This document shows, in pieces, positions 48,396-61,929 of a stretch of DNA of 64,000 nt. This DNA comes from Apostichopus japonicus (taxonomy: Eukaryota > Echinodermata > Holothuroidea > Aspidochirotida > Stichopodidae). The notes under the pieces were generated by a model. The model was not told the origin of the DNA and did no database searches. It saw only the letters and a program-made list of their open reading frames with translations. The DNA lies in contig NC_092565.1 of NCBI RefSeq assembly GCF_037975245.1, positions 16,657,999 through 16,721,998 on the forward strand, read 5' to 3'. The position numbers and the translations under genes are program-made. Positions within the stretch are counted from its first letter, which is position 1. Each line of letters starts with the position of its first letter.

Positions 48396-48939
48396 TGTAA
48401 ATTAAATGGGACAATTTCTCAAAACAAATTTGGTCATACTGGACTCACTCGAAGAAATAAATAAACATACACACAGGTCTAAATTAGTAAACTTCTATAT
48501 GTAGCAGATACCCTTGTAAAACATGTTGGTTTATATTTTTTGAAAGCGCAAAGACAATTTATGACCCAGTGAATTAAGGACTGTTAATTCTTTGCTCAGC
48601 TACAAACTGAGATGTCCAAATCTGAGTTTTGGTTCCGAGGTAACTTGCTCTCATTTCATGTGACATCAAGTCAGCTATAGTGATCACCCAGATGCATGTG
48701 TTTGATTCACTGCTAATTCATCTCGCAGGCATCAAGAACCAGTGAGCAAAGAGGTGAGTGTGGGCCTGTGGGGTAACAGAACTTTTTCATTTTCTTCTTT
48801 TATTGGGGGTGGCTGCAATGTAAGGCAGCAACTGGGTACAATTCTCCACCACATTGTTCTTTTACCGTTCAAACAAAATTAATCGTGATTTTTTTAGAAG
48901 AACTAATGTAGTGCATGTACTTTACACACCACTTCACTT
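48396..48939. other. No gene recognised
   Basis: No exon or repeat supported. Confidence 0.5.
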
Positions 48940-49015
48940 TACTTTTACATATTCTCCTACACATGCTCTCGAGTGGATAAGCAGTTTGCAAACAATTTCA
49001 TTTTAATTTGATTTC
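48940..49015 (+). mobile_element. 3'-end fragment of a Penelope-like element
   Basis: 'ctctcgagtggataagcagtttgc' and its flanks match the 3' end of the element at 30980-31015. The endonuclease is absent. Confidence 0.6.
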
Positions 49016-49107
49016 ACTTTCACTTTAGGGTAACAATCAAGTAACTTTCAGGGAAGCAAGTGTCCCAATATTCTGCCACTGGCACTGTTCATTTCTGAAA
49101 ACATTCT

Positions 49108-49220
49108 TAGGGTGTCCGCGTACAGAGCGGAAGGCCCGTGGTTCGAATCCCGGTGGAGGCTGAAAGTTTTTTCACTGTTCTTGATTTTCCAACTCATTAC
49201 GATTTTCATTTATATATATT
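49108..49220 (+). mobile_element. tRNA-derived SINE-like copy 1 (5'-truncated)
   Basis: Begins inside the tRNA-like head (tagggtgtccgcgtacagag), includes the B-box ggttcgaatcc, then a shared tail (ttttttcactgttcttgatt) ending in a TA-rich run. Confidence 0.75.
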
Positions 49221-49459
49221 CATTTGCCTTTGTCGTTTACCTCCATTGCATTAACATAAAGTCTGTTCAAAGTATCTCTTTCGAGATCCGGCTTTAGGAA
49301 TCACAAATGATTTCGAGTTGGTCAGCATCATGTTTGATCTCTAGAGTAAGGCAAAATATGTCACCAAAACAGAACTAGTATTGTTCGATACAGGTGACAA
49401 ACGCCTACAGTGGAATTACGACCTTCCTTACCGGTTTCGAACCTCTGGACATACAATCA

Positions 49460-49600
49460 GCGTCCATAGCCTAGTGGTTAGGGTGTCCGCGTACAGAGCG
49501 GAAGGCCCGTGGTTCGAATCCCGGTGGAGGCTGGAAGTTTTTTCACTGTTCTTGATTTTCCAACTCATTACGATTTTCATTTATATATATATATATATAT
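49460..49600 (+). mobile_element. tRNA-derived SINE-like copy 2 (complete tRNA-like head)
   Basis: 49460-49532 folds as a 73-base tRNA-like head. The acceptor arms GCGTCCA/TGGAGGC have one mismatch, the A-box region is tagcctagtggttagg, the anticodon stem is TCCGC/GCGGA with loop GTACAGA (apparent anticodon ACA), and the B-box is ggttcgaatcc. The T stem is imperfect and the same tail follows in both copies, so this is a SINE or tRNA pseudogene and not a working tRNA. Confidence 0.7.
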
Positions 49601-49620
49601 TATAATATATATATATATGT

Positions 49621-49622
49621 AC

Positions 49623-49662
<40 letters not shown>

Positions 49663-49877
49663 CATGATGTAGCATGTTACTTTAAAGGTTTACTACGCTA
49701 ATTGATGTTATGCAATGCTTAAATGGTGTATTATTATTATTATGCTATATATATTATTATATATATATATATATATATATTGTTATGATGTAGCATGTTA
49801 CTTTAAAGGTTTACTACGCTAATTGATGTTATGCAATGCTTAAATGGTGTATTATTATTATTATGCTATATATATAT
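49621..49877 (+). repeat. Two extra tandem copies of the LTR 5' end
   Basis: 'tgatgtagcatgttactttaaagg' and the next ~75 bases occur at 49660 and 49781, and again as the start of the LTR at 49878. TA repeats and attattattatgc units separate them. Confidence 0.85.
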
Positions 49878-50559
49878 TGTTATGACGTAGCATGTTACTT
49901 TAAAGGTTTACTACGCTAATTGATGTTATGCAATGCTTAAATGGTGTATTGTTATTATTATGCTAATTTGTAAACGTAGAGCACAATCAGTGCAGTTCTA
50001 AGCTACGGTCGAGTGGCTTCACCGAATGTCATATAAATTAGTTTTCAAGGAGTAGCTCGGTCTCTTCTCCCAGTGGCACCAACCTGTACGTCACGCCACG
50101 TAAAACAACTATGTCTGCCTAGCACTTACAAAACCCACCTTTTCCGTTCCGGCCTTTCTTCACCATGCCAACCACGCTGTGTGTGTCTTTCTCTTAACTC
50201 TCTTTTGGATACCATTCTTCTGGACTTATCATTTACCTTACCTTGTCCTGTTCTCTATACCGGAACTGTTATTTACGTAAAGCGCCTTCCGGAAGCTTTC
50301 AGACGCACCCGCACTACGGTTACTTAATCAACACCGACTACCCTGGGATTTGACACCCCGATGGAAAGCCCAGCGGTAGCCGAGGTACCTTGCGTGCGTG
50401 CTAAGTTAACTTTAAGTATTAAGGTATGTAATGTATTTATGCTAAGTAATATATTTTTGTTACCAAGAGACACGTATTAGATTCATTTTAAAAATAAAAC
50501 CTCTCTAACCTACTTAATTGTGTTCGTTTCCCAAACCATGATATCTGGACTTCGTAACA
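49878..50559 (+). mobile_element. Solo LTR (about 682 bases)
   Basis: Starts TGTTATGACG and ends TTCGTAACA, giving the short inverted repeat TGTTA/TAACA expected of an LTR. An aataaaa polyadenylation-like signal lies near 50493, and a possible atataaat box near 50031. Flanks are TA repeats, so a target duplication cannot be read. No internal retroelement genes lie nearby. Strand assumes the polyA signal is in sense. Confidence 0.65.
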
Positions 50560-50564
50560 ATATA

Positions 50565-50609
<45 letters not shown>

Positions 50610-51288
50610 TATAATATATATTATAATATATATGTATATATATGCTGCCGACCATGGGTGTGGTCAGGGGCGTCGATTTGCTTCAAATATTGGGGGGGGG
50701 GGGACATTTGCTTGGGTGCAGGCGAATTACTATCAAAGCGGAGCGCCACCATTAGTTGGCGAGCAGCGTACAAGAAAATTTCTGGTTTTGATAGCCCCCC
50801 AGATCACCGGAAATTGCACTTCTCAGGCTTGAAAATGACCAACCAGATGTACACTTTTGCCTCAGAACCAAGTTTTTCCCAATAGTTTTTTTTTTCATTC
50901 ATAACCTTTTTCAAGATTGTCACCAGTCACACATCATGTTCGACATCATCGCATCTCCTGTGGATCATTGCATTTGTAGGTAATTCTACGTAACGCACAA
51001 TACCCGTCAGCCCCACTTTTCAAGGTTTTAAGCCCATTATTTGTTCATAATTTGAATAATAAATTAACTTTAAAACATACCCAATAATGTTGCACAAAAT
51101 TTCATCTATGGACAACCAATATAGAAAAACCCCTTCAACCCCTAACAGATCGGTCAAAATTGCACGAGTAGAGGGAAGTATGATGAAGAATGTTGGTCAA
51201 GGAATTTTCGAAAATTCAGACACAGTTAATTTATTTGTGTACAAATATTAAAGCCTCTTATAAGGGCTGCTATAAAACTTCGATATTT

Positions 51289-51403
<115 letters not shown>

Positions 51404-51654
51404 TGCGAAGCGCAAAAGAAAATTTTGCCCGAAAATGCCTCCCAGATCGCTGGAAATGGCACTTCCCAGGCCTAGTAAGTTGCATCTAAGCATTTTCTAT
51501 TTTGAAATTACTAGCGATATCATAAAAAACACATAATATATGCTAAAAAAAAACTATGCCACCAAATATTGGGGGGATATTAGATACTATATCCCCCACC
51601 TAAAATTTGGGGGGGGGGACATGTCCCCCCGTCCCCCCATGATCGCCGCCCATG

Positions 51655-51741
51655 TATGTAGCATGAAAAGGTATTATCACCTACTACATCGAGAGATATT
51701 CAACTCTCACACTGCGTGAAATCATAAAGAAAACGAAGAAA

Positions 51742-51792
<51 letters not shown>

Positions 51793-52928
51793 GGTTAATT
51801 GTTTGTCATGCATGCTTCGTTGCAACTGTGATATGTGGCGTTACGTTTTTGCAATTTGCAGTATTTGTCTTCTCTTCTCCATTATGCGACTGAAACAAAG
51901 TACACAGAAGGAACTTCCCAAAACAAACGCTTTATCATCGACGGCAGATCTGTTTGATTTTTACTTCAATTTCATGGTCATGGATCACAGCACTAGGTGT
52001 TAATTAATGCCAAGGACACCTAAATATTGCATTTATGTTTATAACAGGATTTGTTGAACTCAAGCTGTACTTTGCGATAAATTTATCATAAAAAAACTGA
52101 TGTCATCATTCATACGCAACCGTTTATAGAAATTAAGATCGGCCTATATTTAGGCCTACCTCGTAATACATCTAAATTGAGTGACAACAGTCGAAAAGAT
52201 GAAAACACTCAACTGCTTTCAGTGTAGAAATAAGTCTAAATATCGAAATTTTCAAACCTGAAGTTAACATCTACAGAACGATAAATCTCCAGGTGCATGA
52301 AGACCACAAGCCCCATCGGTTTTTCCCTCTCACGTTTTGGTTTCGATGATAATCGTAACCTTTGTAGTCATGCAGCCGTATGAGTGTGTGGGTGCTTGTG
52401 TCTGTGTGTGACCCCTTGCTTGTAAACACGATATCTCAAGAAGGGAAGCTTGGACCAATCTCATATTTAGTATGTAGTTACGACACGTTGACCAACCAGA
52501 TGTACACTTTTGCCTCAGAACCAAGTTTTTCCCAATAGTTTTCTTTCATTCATAACCTTTTTCAAGATTGTCACCAGTCACACATCATGTTCGACCTCAT
52601 CGCATCTCCTGTGGATCATTGCTTTTGTAGGTAATTCTACGTAACGCCCCACAATACCCGTCAGCCCTACTTTTCAAGGTTCTAAGCCCACTATTTGTTC
52701 ATAATTTGAATAATAAATTAACTTCAAAACATACCCAATAATGTTGCACAAAATTTCATCTATGGACAACCAATATAGAAAAACCCCTTCAACCCCTAAC
52801 AGACCGGTCAAAATTGCACGATTCGAGGGAAGTATGATGAAGAATTTTCGAAAATTCAGACACAGTTAATTTATTTGTGTACAAATATTAAAGCCTCTTA
52901 TAAGGGCTGCTATAAAACTTCGATATTT

Positions 52929-52997
<69 letters not shown>

Positions 52998-53249
52998 TGC
53001 GAAGCGCAAAAGAAAATTTTGGCCGAAAATGCCTCCCAGATCGCTGGAAATGGCACTTCCCAGGCCTAGTAAGTTGCATCTAAGCATTTTCTATTTTGAA
53101 ATTACTAGCGATATCATAAAAAACACATAATATATGCTAAAAAAAAAACTATGCCACCAAATATTGGGGGGATATTAGATACTATATCCCCCCACCTAAA
53201 ATTTGGGGGGGGGGACATGTCCCCCGTCCCCCCATGATCGCCGCCCATG
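51655..53249 (+). repeat. Composite element tandem unit 1
   Basis: X segment (51655-~52488) with a (TA)n tract, the 70-codon ORF and a gt-rich stretch, then the body to the internal right terminal repeat. Confidence 0.9.
51791..52003 (+). CDS. Exon-like 70-codon ORF with N-terminal signal anchor, unit 1
   Basis: The ORF begins MVNCLSCMLRCNCDMWR, then a hydrophobic segment (YVFAICSICLLFSIM), then a polar stem (RLKQSTQKELPKTN). This is the layout of a type II Golgi membrane enzyme N-terminus, such as a glycosyl- or sulfotransferase, but no catalytic region is present and the family is not recognised. A possible donor (CACTAG|gtgtta) precedes the stop. It may be a captured first exon. All three copies are identical in protein. 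Confidence 0.4.
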
Positions 53250-53336
53250 TATGTAGCATGAAAAGGTATTATCACCTACTACATCGAGAGATATTCAACT
53301 CTCACACTGCGTGAAATCATAAAGAAAACGAAGAAA

Positions 53337-53377
<41 letters not shown>

Positions 53378-54513
53378 GGTTAATTGTTTGTCATGCATGC
53401 TTCGTTGCAACTGTGATATGTGGCGTTACGTTTTTGCAATTTGCAGTATTTGTCTTCTCTTCTCCATTATGCGACTGAAACAAAGTACACAGAAGGAACT
53501 TCCCAAAACAAACGCTTTATCATCGACGGCAGATCTGTTTGATTTTTACTTCAATTTCATGGTCATGGATCACAGCACTAGGTGTTAATTAATGCCAAGG
53601 ACACCTAAATATTGCATTTATGTTTATAACAGGATTTGTTGAACTCAAGCTGTACTTTGCGATAAATTTATCATAAAAAAACTGATGTCATCATTCATAC
53701 GCAACCGTTTATAGAAATTAAGATCGGCCTATATTTAGGCCTACCTCGTAATACATCTAAATTGAGTGACAACAGTCGAAAAGATGAAAACACTCAACTG
53801 CTTTCAGTGTAGAAATAAGTCTAAATATCGAAATTTTCAAACCTGAAGTTAACATCTACAGAACGATAAATCTCCAGGTGCATGAAGACCACAAGCCCCA
53901 TCGGTTTTTCCCTCTCACGTTTTGGTTTCGATGATAATCGTAACCTTTGTAGTCATGCAGCCGTATGAGTGTGTGGGTGCTTGTGTCTGTGTGTGACCCC
54001 TTGCTTGTAAACACGATATCTCAAGAAGGGAAGCTTGGACCAATCTCATATTTAGTATGTAGTTACGACACGTTGACCAACCAGATGTACACTTTTGCCT
54101 CAGAACCAAGTTTTTCCCAATAGTTTTCTTTCATTCATAACCTTTTTCAAGATTGTCACCAGTCACACATCATGTTCGACCTCATCGCATCTCCTGTGGA
54201 TCATTGCTTTTGTAGGTAATTCTACGTAACGCCCCACAATACCCGTCAGCCCTACTTTTCAAGGTTCTAAGCCCACTATTTGTTCATAATTTGAATAATA
54301 AATTAACTTCAAAACATACCCAATAATGTTGCACAAAATTTCATCTATGGACAACCAATATAGAAAAACCCCTTCAACCCCTAACAGACCGGTCAAAATT
54401 GCACGATTCGAGGGAAGTATGATGAAGAATTTTCGAAAATTCAGACACAGTTAATTTATTTGTGTACAAATATTAAAGCCTCTTATAAGGGCTGCTATAA
54501 AACTTCGATATTT

Positions 54514-54562
<49 letters not shown>

Positions 54563-54816
54563 TGCGAAGCGCAAAAGAAAATTTTGGCCGAAAATGCCTC
54601 CCAGATCGCTGGAAATGGCACTTCCCAGGCCTAGTAAGTTGCATCTAAGCATTTTCTATTTTGAAATTACTAGCGATATCATAAAAAACACATAATATAT
54701 GCTAAAAAAAAAACTATGCCACCAAATATTGGGGGGATATTAGATACTATATCCCCCCACCTAAAATTTGGGGGGGGGGGGACATGTCCCCCGTCCCCCC
54801 ATGATCGCCGCCCATG
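53250..54816 (+). repeat. Composite element tandem unit 2
   Basis: Near-identical to unit 1 apart from TA tract lengths and rare single-base changes. Confidence 0.9.
53376..53588 (+). CDS. Exon-like 70-codon ORF, unit 2
   Basis: Same protein as 51791-52003. Confidence 0.4.
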
Positions 54817-54903
54817 TATGTAGCATGAAAAGGTATTATCACCTACTACATCGAGAGATATTCAACTCTCACACTGCGTGAAATCATAAAGAAAACGAAG
54901 AAA

Positions 54904-54960
<57 letters not shown>

Positions 54961-56380
54961 GGTTAATTGTTTGTCATGCATGCTTCGTTGCAACTGTGAT
55001 ATGTGGCGTTACGTTTTTGCAATTTGCAGTATTTGTCTTCTCTTCTCCATTATGCGACTGAAACAAAGTACACAGAAGGAACTTCCCAAAACAAACGCTT
55101 TATCATCGACGGCAGATCTGTTTGATTTTTACTTCAATTTCATGGTCATGGATCACAGCACTAGGTGTTAATTAATGCCAAGGACACCTAAATATTGCAT
55201 TTATGTTTATAACAGGATTTGTTGAACTCAAGCTGTACTTTGCGATAAATTTATCATAAAAAAACTGATGTCATCATTCATACGCAACCGTTTATAGAAA
55301 TTAAGATAGGCCTATATTTAGGCCTACCTCGTAATACATCTAAATTGAGTGACAACAGTCGAAAAGATGAAAACACTCAACTGCTTTCAGTGTAGAAATA
55401 AGTCTAAATATCGAAATTTTCAAACCTGAAGTTAACATCTACAGAACGATAAATCTCCAGGTGCATGAAGACCACAAGCCCCATCGGTTTTTCCCTCTCA
55501 CGTTTTGGTTTCGATGATAATCGTAACCTTTGTAGTCATGCAGCCGTATGAGTGTGTGGGTGCTTGTGTCTGTGTGTGACCCCTTGCTTGTAAACACGAT
55601 ATCTCAAGAAGTGAAGCTTGGACCAATCTCATATTTAGTATGTAGTTACGACACGTTGACCAACCAGATGTACACTTTTGCCTCAGAACCAAGTTTTTCC
55701 CAATAGTTTTCTTTCATTCATAACCTTTTTCAAGATTGTCACCAGCCACACATCATGTTCGACCTCATCGCATCTCCTGTGGATCATTGCTTTTGTAGGT
55801 AATTCTACGTAACGCCCCACAATACCCGTCAGCCCTACTTTTCAAGGTTCTAAGCCCACTATTTGTTCATAATTTGAATAATAAATTAACTTCAAAACAT
55901 ACCCAATAATGTTGCACAAAATTTCATCTATGGACAACCAATATAGAAAAACCCCTTCAACCCCTAACAGACCGGTCAAAATTGCACGATTCGAGGGAAG
56001 TATGATGAAGAATTTTCGAAAATTCAGACACAGTTAATTTATTTGTGTACAAATATTAAAGCCTCTTATAAGGGCTGCTATAAAACTTCGATATTTTAAA
56101 TATATATATATATATATATAAATTGCGAAGCGCAAAAGAAAATTTTGGCCGAAAATGCCTCCCAGATCGCTGGAAATGGCACTTCCCAGGCCTAGTAAGT
56201 TGCATCTAAGCATTTTCTATTTTGAAATTACTAGCGATATCATAAAAAAAACACATAATATATGCTAAAAAAAAAAACTATGCCACCAAATATTGGGGGG
56301 ATATTAGATACTATATCCCCCCACCTAAAATATTGGGGGGGGGGACATGTCCCCCCGTCCTCCCATGATCGCCGCCCATG
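54817..56380 (+). repeat. Composite element tandem unit 3
   Basis: Near-identical to units 1 and 2 with the shortest body TA tract. Its right terminal repeat is the outer end of the whole element. Confidence 0.9.
54959..55171 (+). CDS. Exon-like 70-codon ORF, unit 3
   Basis: Same protein as 51791-52003. Confidence 0.4.
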
Positions 56381-56796
56381 GGTGTGGTAAAAGAAACGAA
56401 ACCGTCTTTGACATATGCCAAAGCTAGATGCGGTTTTTCGTAGTATTTGACATCTGGCAACACAATACCTCCCAACACTTTGGTCGCTCCGTAGATGCCA
56501 AAATAAGTGTACATGGTGGCGTTCTGCCAATCATTAGAACTCCCCGTCAGAACCGAACATTGTCTCCACTTAAGAGCAGGATAGAACAGCCCCCCCCCCC
56601 CCCAGCCATCCGATACTAGCAAATACAGTAACTTGATAATGCCCTGCAACCTGTGCAGCAGTCGGAGTATCCTACCTTGGGGTATGGCCTCGCCATTGTC
56701 AAGAGCAATTTGATGGTAGGCATACTATATCATCCACTACAGGCCAACGACGACGAGGAAGAATTCTGCCCCAGCGAGACCAACAAATGTACCCAT
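56381..56796 (-). pseudogene. TMEM45/DUF716-like pseudogene, intronless N-terminal part
   Basis: On the minus strand an ATG at 56796 starts MGTFVGLAGAEFFLVVVGL, like the N-terminus of TMEM45 proteins (MGxF..H.LPG.FF...GLWW). At codon 20, where the family has Trp, there is TAG, and a second TAG follows at codon 24. The same frame then stays open to the end. NDWQNATMYTYF begins near codon 88, the place where the family has WQHSTMYLFF, and ALAYVKDGFVSF matches the next helix. Spacing equals that of the family protein with no intron, suggesting a processed or intronless copy. It is cut at about 140 codons by the hAT-like insertion; no continuation is found beyond 50657. TMEM45 proteins are multi-pass membrane proteins of unclear function. 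Confidence 0.65.
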
Positions 56797-57360
56797 GGTG
56801 AAGCTGAAATGGTAGTCGGATGAAGGAGAAACAGATAAAACGTTTAAATATTTGACAATAAAAACAACATTTCATAATTATTACGATTAACCGAAAGAAA
56901 ATGGTACAAACTTCTCATAGTATGGAAAAACATAGTGAGACAAATACCCTCAATAATCCCTCCTAATAACCCCTTCCCTCCCCCACTTTGACCACTCTTG
57001 AGTATTCTCTTGTTATTGATGAAATGAATAAGTTATGTTTGCGTGATCGGTATTTTGCCTACATTTTGGATAACATAAGGTACAAAATCAAACTTTGATA
57101 TGTTAGTGTATTAAATATCACTGCTATCAGTCCAAGATAATGTACTTCTAATCCTCTTTAAATTTTTGAATAAAAAACCCTTTAAGCATCCGAGCCTCGT
57201 CAATTTTAAGTGGCTGAACAACATAGCTCATCTCGGAGATCATTAGGTCGGTGCCTCAGACACAACACAAACTCTTAAAGAAATGAGTTAATAAAAAAAA
57301 AACGAGTTTACAATGCATGACAAATTTGTCACGAAAATTGAAGGCTCCTCCTAAACATGA
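56797..57360. other. No gene recognised
   Basis: AT-rich; nothing supported. Confidence 0.5.
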
Positions 57361-58229
<869 letters not shown>

Positions 58230-58234
58230 AAGAA

Positions 58235-58790
58235 AAGTGACCAAATGTAGTGAATATTGAGAAAGCATTATTCCACTTTTTCCACAAACAAGTGTGATCT
58301 GTGAAGTCTTAGGTTAATGGTATATGGAACTAGTACTAATTTTCATGTATTCAAATAATTTTTACTTGAAATATTTCTTTTTTTAAATTTATTACATCTT
58401 TGATTTCTTCTATTGTATGTTTATGAATTCAGTATATTTGTACAACTTACATGAGAACTTAAACATTGTAATGTCAAAGTTGGATTACTAAATTTAATTA
58501 TAAAAAAAAGATGAAAAGAGAGATGGAAAATAGCTGAAGTGAAGGGATTCCAATATGTCGACAAATGATGCTTGTTATGACGTCACGGGGAAAATTCTGC
58601 AGTTTAGGTCCATTGTTTGTCTTATAACAGCTTGCAGTAGAAATCGATATAAAAGCAATGCGTTTACTGCATCGGTATCGCCCGTCAACTGCATTATACA
58701 TAAAGAATTGAAAAATACTGCCAAGGGTAAACCCCTAAATTTATCATGAAAAAGCAAAACACTGTAAAGATTTTCGTAGACTCACTAAAT
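58235..58790 (+). repeat. Tandem duplication, copy 1
   Basis: Shares with 58945-59620 long stretches such as ttgatttcttctattgtatg, gggattccaatat.tcgacaaat, ttataacagcttgcagtag and gcatcggtatcgccc. No coding seen. Confidence 0.85.
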
Positions 58791-58944
58791 AATCACCCCA
58801 GTAATTATCGAACCCCCCTCCGCAACTCCTCCTCCCCACCTTCCCCACCACTCCCCCAAAAATATGATTTGACAATATTCGTTAAAAGTATTTGTATTTT
58901 TGACAAAGAATTAAATGTACTGTAAGTAGGAAAATTGTAGTCTT

Positions 58945-59640
58945 GATATTTCGTCGAATGCAGTGAATATTGAAAAAAGCATTTGTACATTTTCCCCCCA
59001 CAAAAAGTGTGATCTGTGAAGTATTAGATTAATGGTATATGGAAAAAATATTTGCAATAATATGAGATTGTAGGGAAGGTATTATTAATCAATAATTCAA
59101 AAATAATCCATAAACTATAATCAACTAGTTTTCTAGTACAGATTTTCATGTATTCAGATAATGTTTACTTGAAATCATCTTTTTTTTTAAATTTATTACA
59201 TCTTTGATTTCTTCTATTGTATGTTTTTGAATTCAGTATATTTGTACAACTTACATGAGAACTTAAAGATTGTAATGTCAAAGTTGAATTACTTAATTTA
59301 AAATACGAGAAAAAGATGAAAAGAGAGATGGAAATAGTTGAAGTGAAGGGATTCCAATATATCGACAAATCATGCTTGTTATGACGTCAGAGGAATTATC
59401 CGGGGATAATTCTGCAGGTTAGGTCAATTGTCTTATAACAGCTTGCAGTAGGAGTCGATATAAAAGCAATGCGTTAGCTATACTGCATCGGTATCGCCCC
59501 ATCAACTGCATTATATATAATGAATTGAAAAATAGTGCTAAGGGGAAACCCCCAAATTTATCATTTATAAATCAATAAAACAAAATCATGAAAAGGCAAA
59601 ACACTGTAAAGATTTTTGTAAATATATCAGTATATATGTA
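58945..59640 (+). repeat. Tandem duplication, copy 2
   Basis: Diverged copy of the segment at 58235 with a ~70-base insertion near 59045-59115. Confidence 0.85.
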
Positions 59641-59959
59641 GACAATAAGTAACGTGATCATCTCCAACAACGATTTCAAAATGTAACCCTCATGGGAGTT
59701 TCCCAAGCAAGATGTCGTATATAGAACAAATGATATCGTTATTTTTGCTCGATCCAATTTATTGCAGCGTTAGTGATATGCATTCTCAATCTTTTGTGTC
59801 AAAAGCTTTATACATATGTATTGGCACCCGAACCGAATTGTACAGTTGCTTATAATAGCGTTTTCGACTTGAATATATTGCGCATTTATATGCATCTGTG
59901 TTATAACATGATAACACGTGTTATGCTAGAGGCACATTTTATTGCGGCCTGTGTTAAAA

Positions 59960-60175
<216 letters not shown>

Positions 60176-61929
60176 ATTATACCACTACGATTTCCTGTAT
60201 TGTATCTTTAACATATAGCTTTCGCATGCTCCCAAAACATAACACCTGTTAGTGTGCTATAACACCCTGGCATATAAATGCATAATATGCTACACGTTAA
60301 GAACAAATATAAGTTCACACCTAAGTTCGGCTTGGGTGGTATTGGTGGCCCCAGACGCTGGATCACTTCATTTGGGTACCACAAAACAGTTACTACAGTA
60401 GTATATAATTTGAAAGGACGCGACCAGAGACAGAATTGCTTGAGCACTTTTAAGCCGAATAGTAGTAGACAAACAAGATAAATCAGTGGAATATGATATT
60501 CGAAAACAAATGGTTTTGTAAATTCGCCTTTATTAGTAGTTACACTTTTAAGGTGACAAGTTTGCAGTTTTACTGAAGTATACCTCCACCGAAAGTTGCA
60601 CTTTTTCATTCAACCTTTCTGGTAAAGACGCTGATGTTGAAACATTTCTAGTTCGACATTTTCCAGGCGATTTGATATTGCAGGTACAGTTAAAATATAC
60701 GTCATCACTGAATTAATGTATCTATGTATTTATGTATGTATGTATATGTATATCGGGGTGTAGGGAATAAGTGAAGAAATATGCTTTCTTCAGTTAGTAT
60801 TCGGAATATCTAAAAGGATTTGCTCTCATAAATACAAGCCTGTATGTTAACTAGTGTCATTATTCAGTCGTCATTGATCTCACTTCCTGTATGCTTTCAT
60901 TTGTGCTACATTTCAAAAAATGTGCTCAGGCAAAACATTTTACTTGCAATGAAGATGTATGTATATATATATTTCTGATAAAGAACTTTTTATCTTCTTT
61001 ATATAACTATTTTATATACTTTTCTAGTTCTTAATATGTCATTTAGTGCATGGATAATTAGAACACAATTTTGAACAGCTAAAACGAAATTAAAATTGTT
61101 CTTATATACTTGAACTATAACGTCATAGTCGGCATGTTTTCCTTTTCTTCAAATTCCTTTCTGCCCTCCTTGACATTGCAATTACAGATAAAGCCAAACA
61201 CATAATAAGTTTCTTAGAAATATCCTTACTCTTATAGTTAATGCTGAAATGGAAATTGTTCCATACTCGTCCTAAGCAATATTACAAAACGCATCTTTCC
61301 GTGACCAGTAGAAAGGGTACAACGTTTGACGAGAGCCAGTTTCAACATATTTCTTTACTTGTCAAGTTAATTATAGTTACTATATATTTACTATATATAT
61401 ACCATCAATTCTACAAAAAAAGGAAAAGTGTCAGAGAAAAAAAGGAACAAAAAATAAAAATTATCTGTGGTAAGCCCAAGACGTCGACAATAGTAATATT
61501 TTAGATCCCTTAAAGACCACATACTCAAGACACATTTTAAGCCAGAAGATTTCGTTAATACAATAAGTAAAACAACTAGAATATGTTAATACTTGATAAG
61601 GCCATGTGTTTTATAGCAATGTTGAATAAGGACTGCGGATTGTGATTGATCCTGGCATGGCAGCAAGGAAAATGTTATGCTCTCTTTATTCATGGATTTT
61701 TTTTTTGAATTTTAAATTATACAACGGTATTCTGCAATATTTGAGTGCAATCCTTTTAGTCTTCTCATCATTATACTTCGGAAACCGGATTCATTTGAAT
61801 GATTTGGTTAACTGTTAAATAAACTAAAGTCAGTAAACTTAGCATATTCGCACTACCTATACTTACAGCAGGCCTAGCCTATATTTGCTCGGCTAACGTC
61901 AATTTAGCTATAGAGCGGTCAATAACAAT
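60176..61929. other. No gene recognised
   Basis: AT-rich. A 133-codon minus-strand ORF at 60208-60609 has hydrophobic stretches but no recognised domain or splice context. A short tgta repeat lies near 60725. Confidence 0.45.

Noticed and set aside
46849..48405. Cys/His-rich secreted protein gene
   Set aside because: No signal peptide, no non-repeat domain and open frames on both strands; kept only as a finding.
49460..49532. Functional tRNA gene
   Set aside because: Acceptor and T-stem mismatches, atypical ACA anticodon and a shared non-tRNA tail in two copies point to a SINE.
52330..52524. 64-codon minus-strand ORF repeated in all three units
   Set aside because: Lies over the X/body junction and a gt-repeat; similar words occur in the intronic repeat near 35200, so it is repeat DNA and not a gene.
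60208..60609. 133-codon minus-strand ORF with hydrophobic segments
   Set aside because: No family recognised and composition typical of AT-rich chance ORFs; left unannotated pending evidence.
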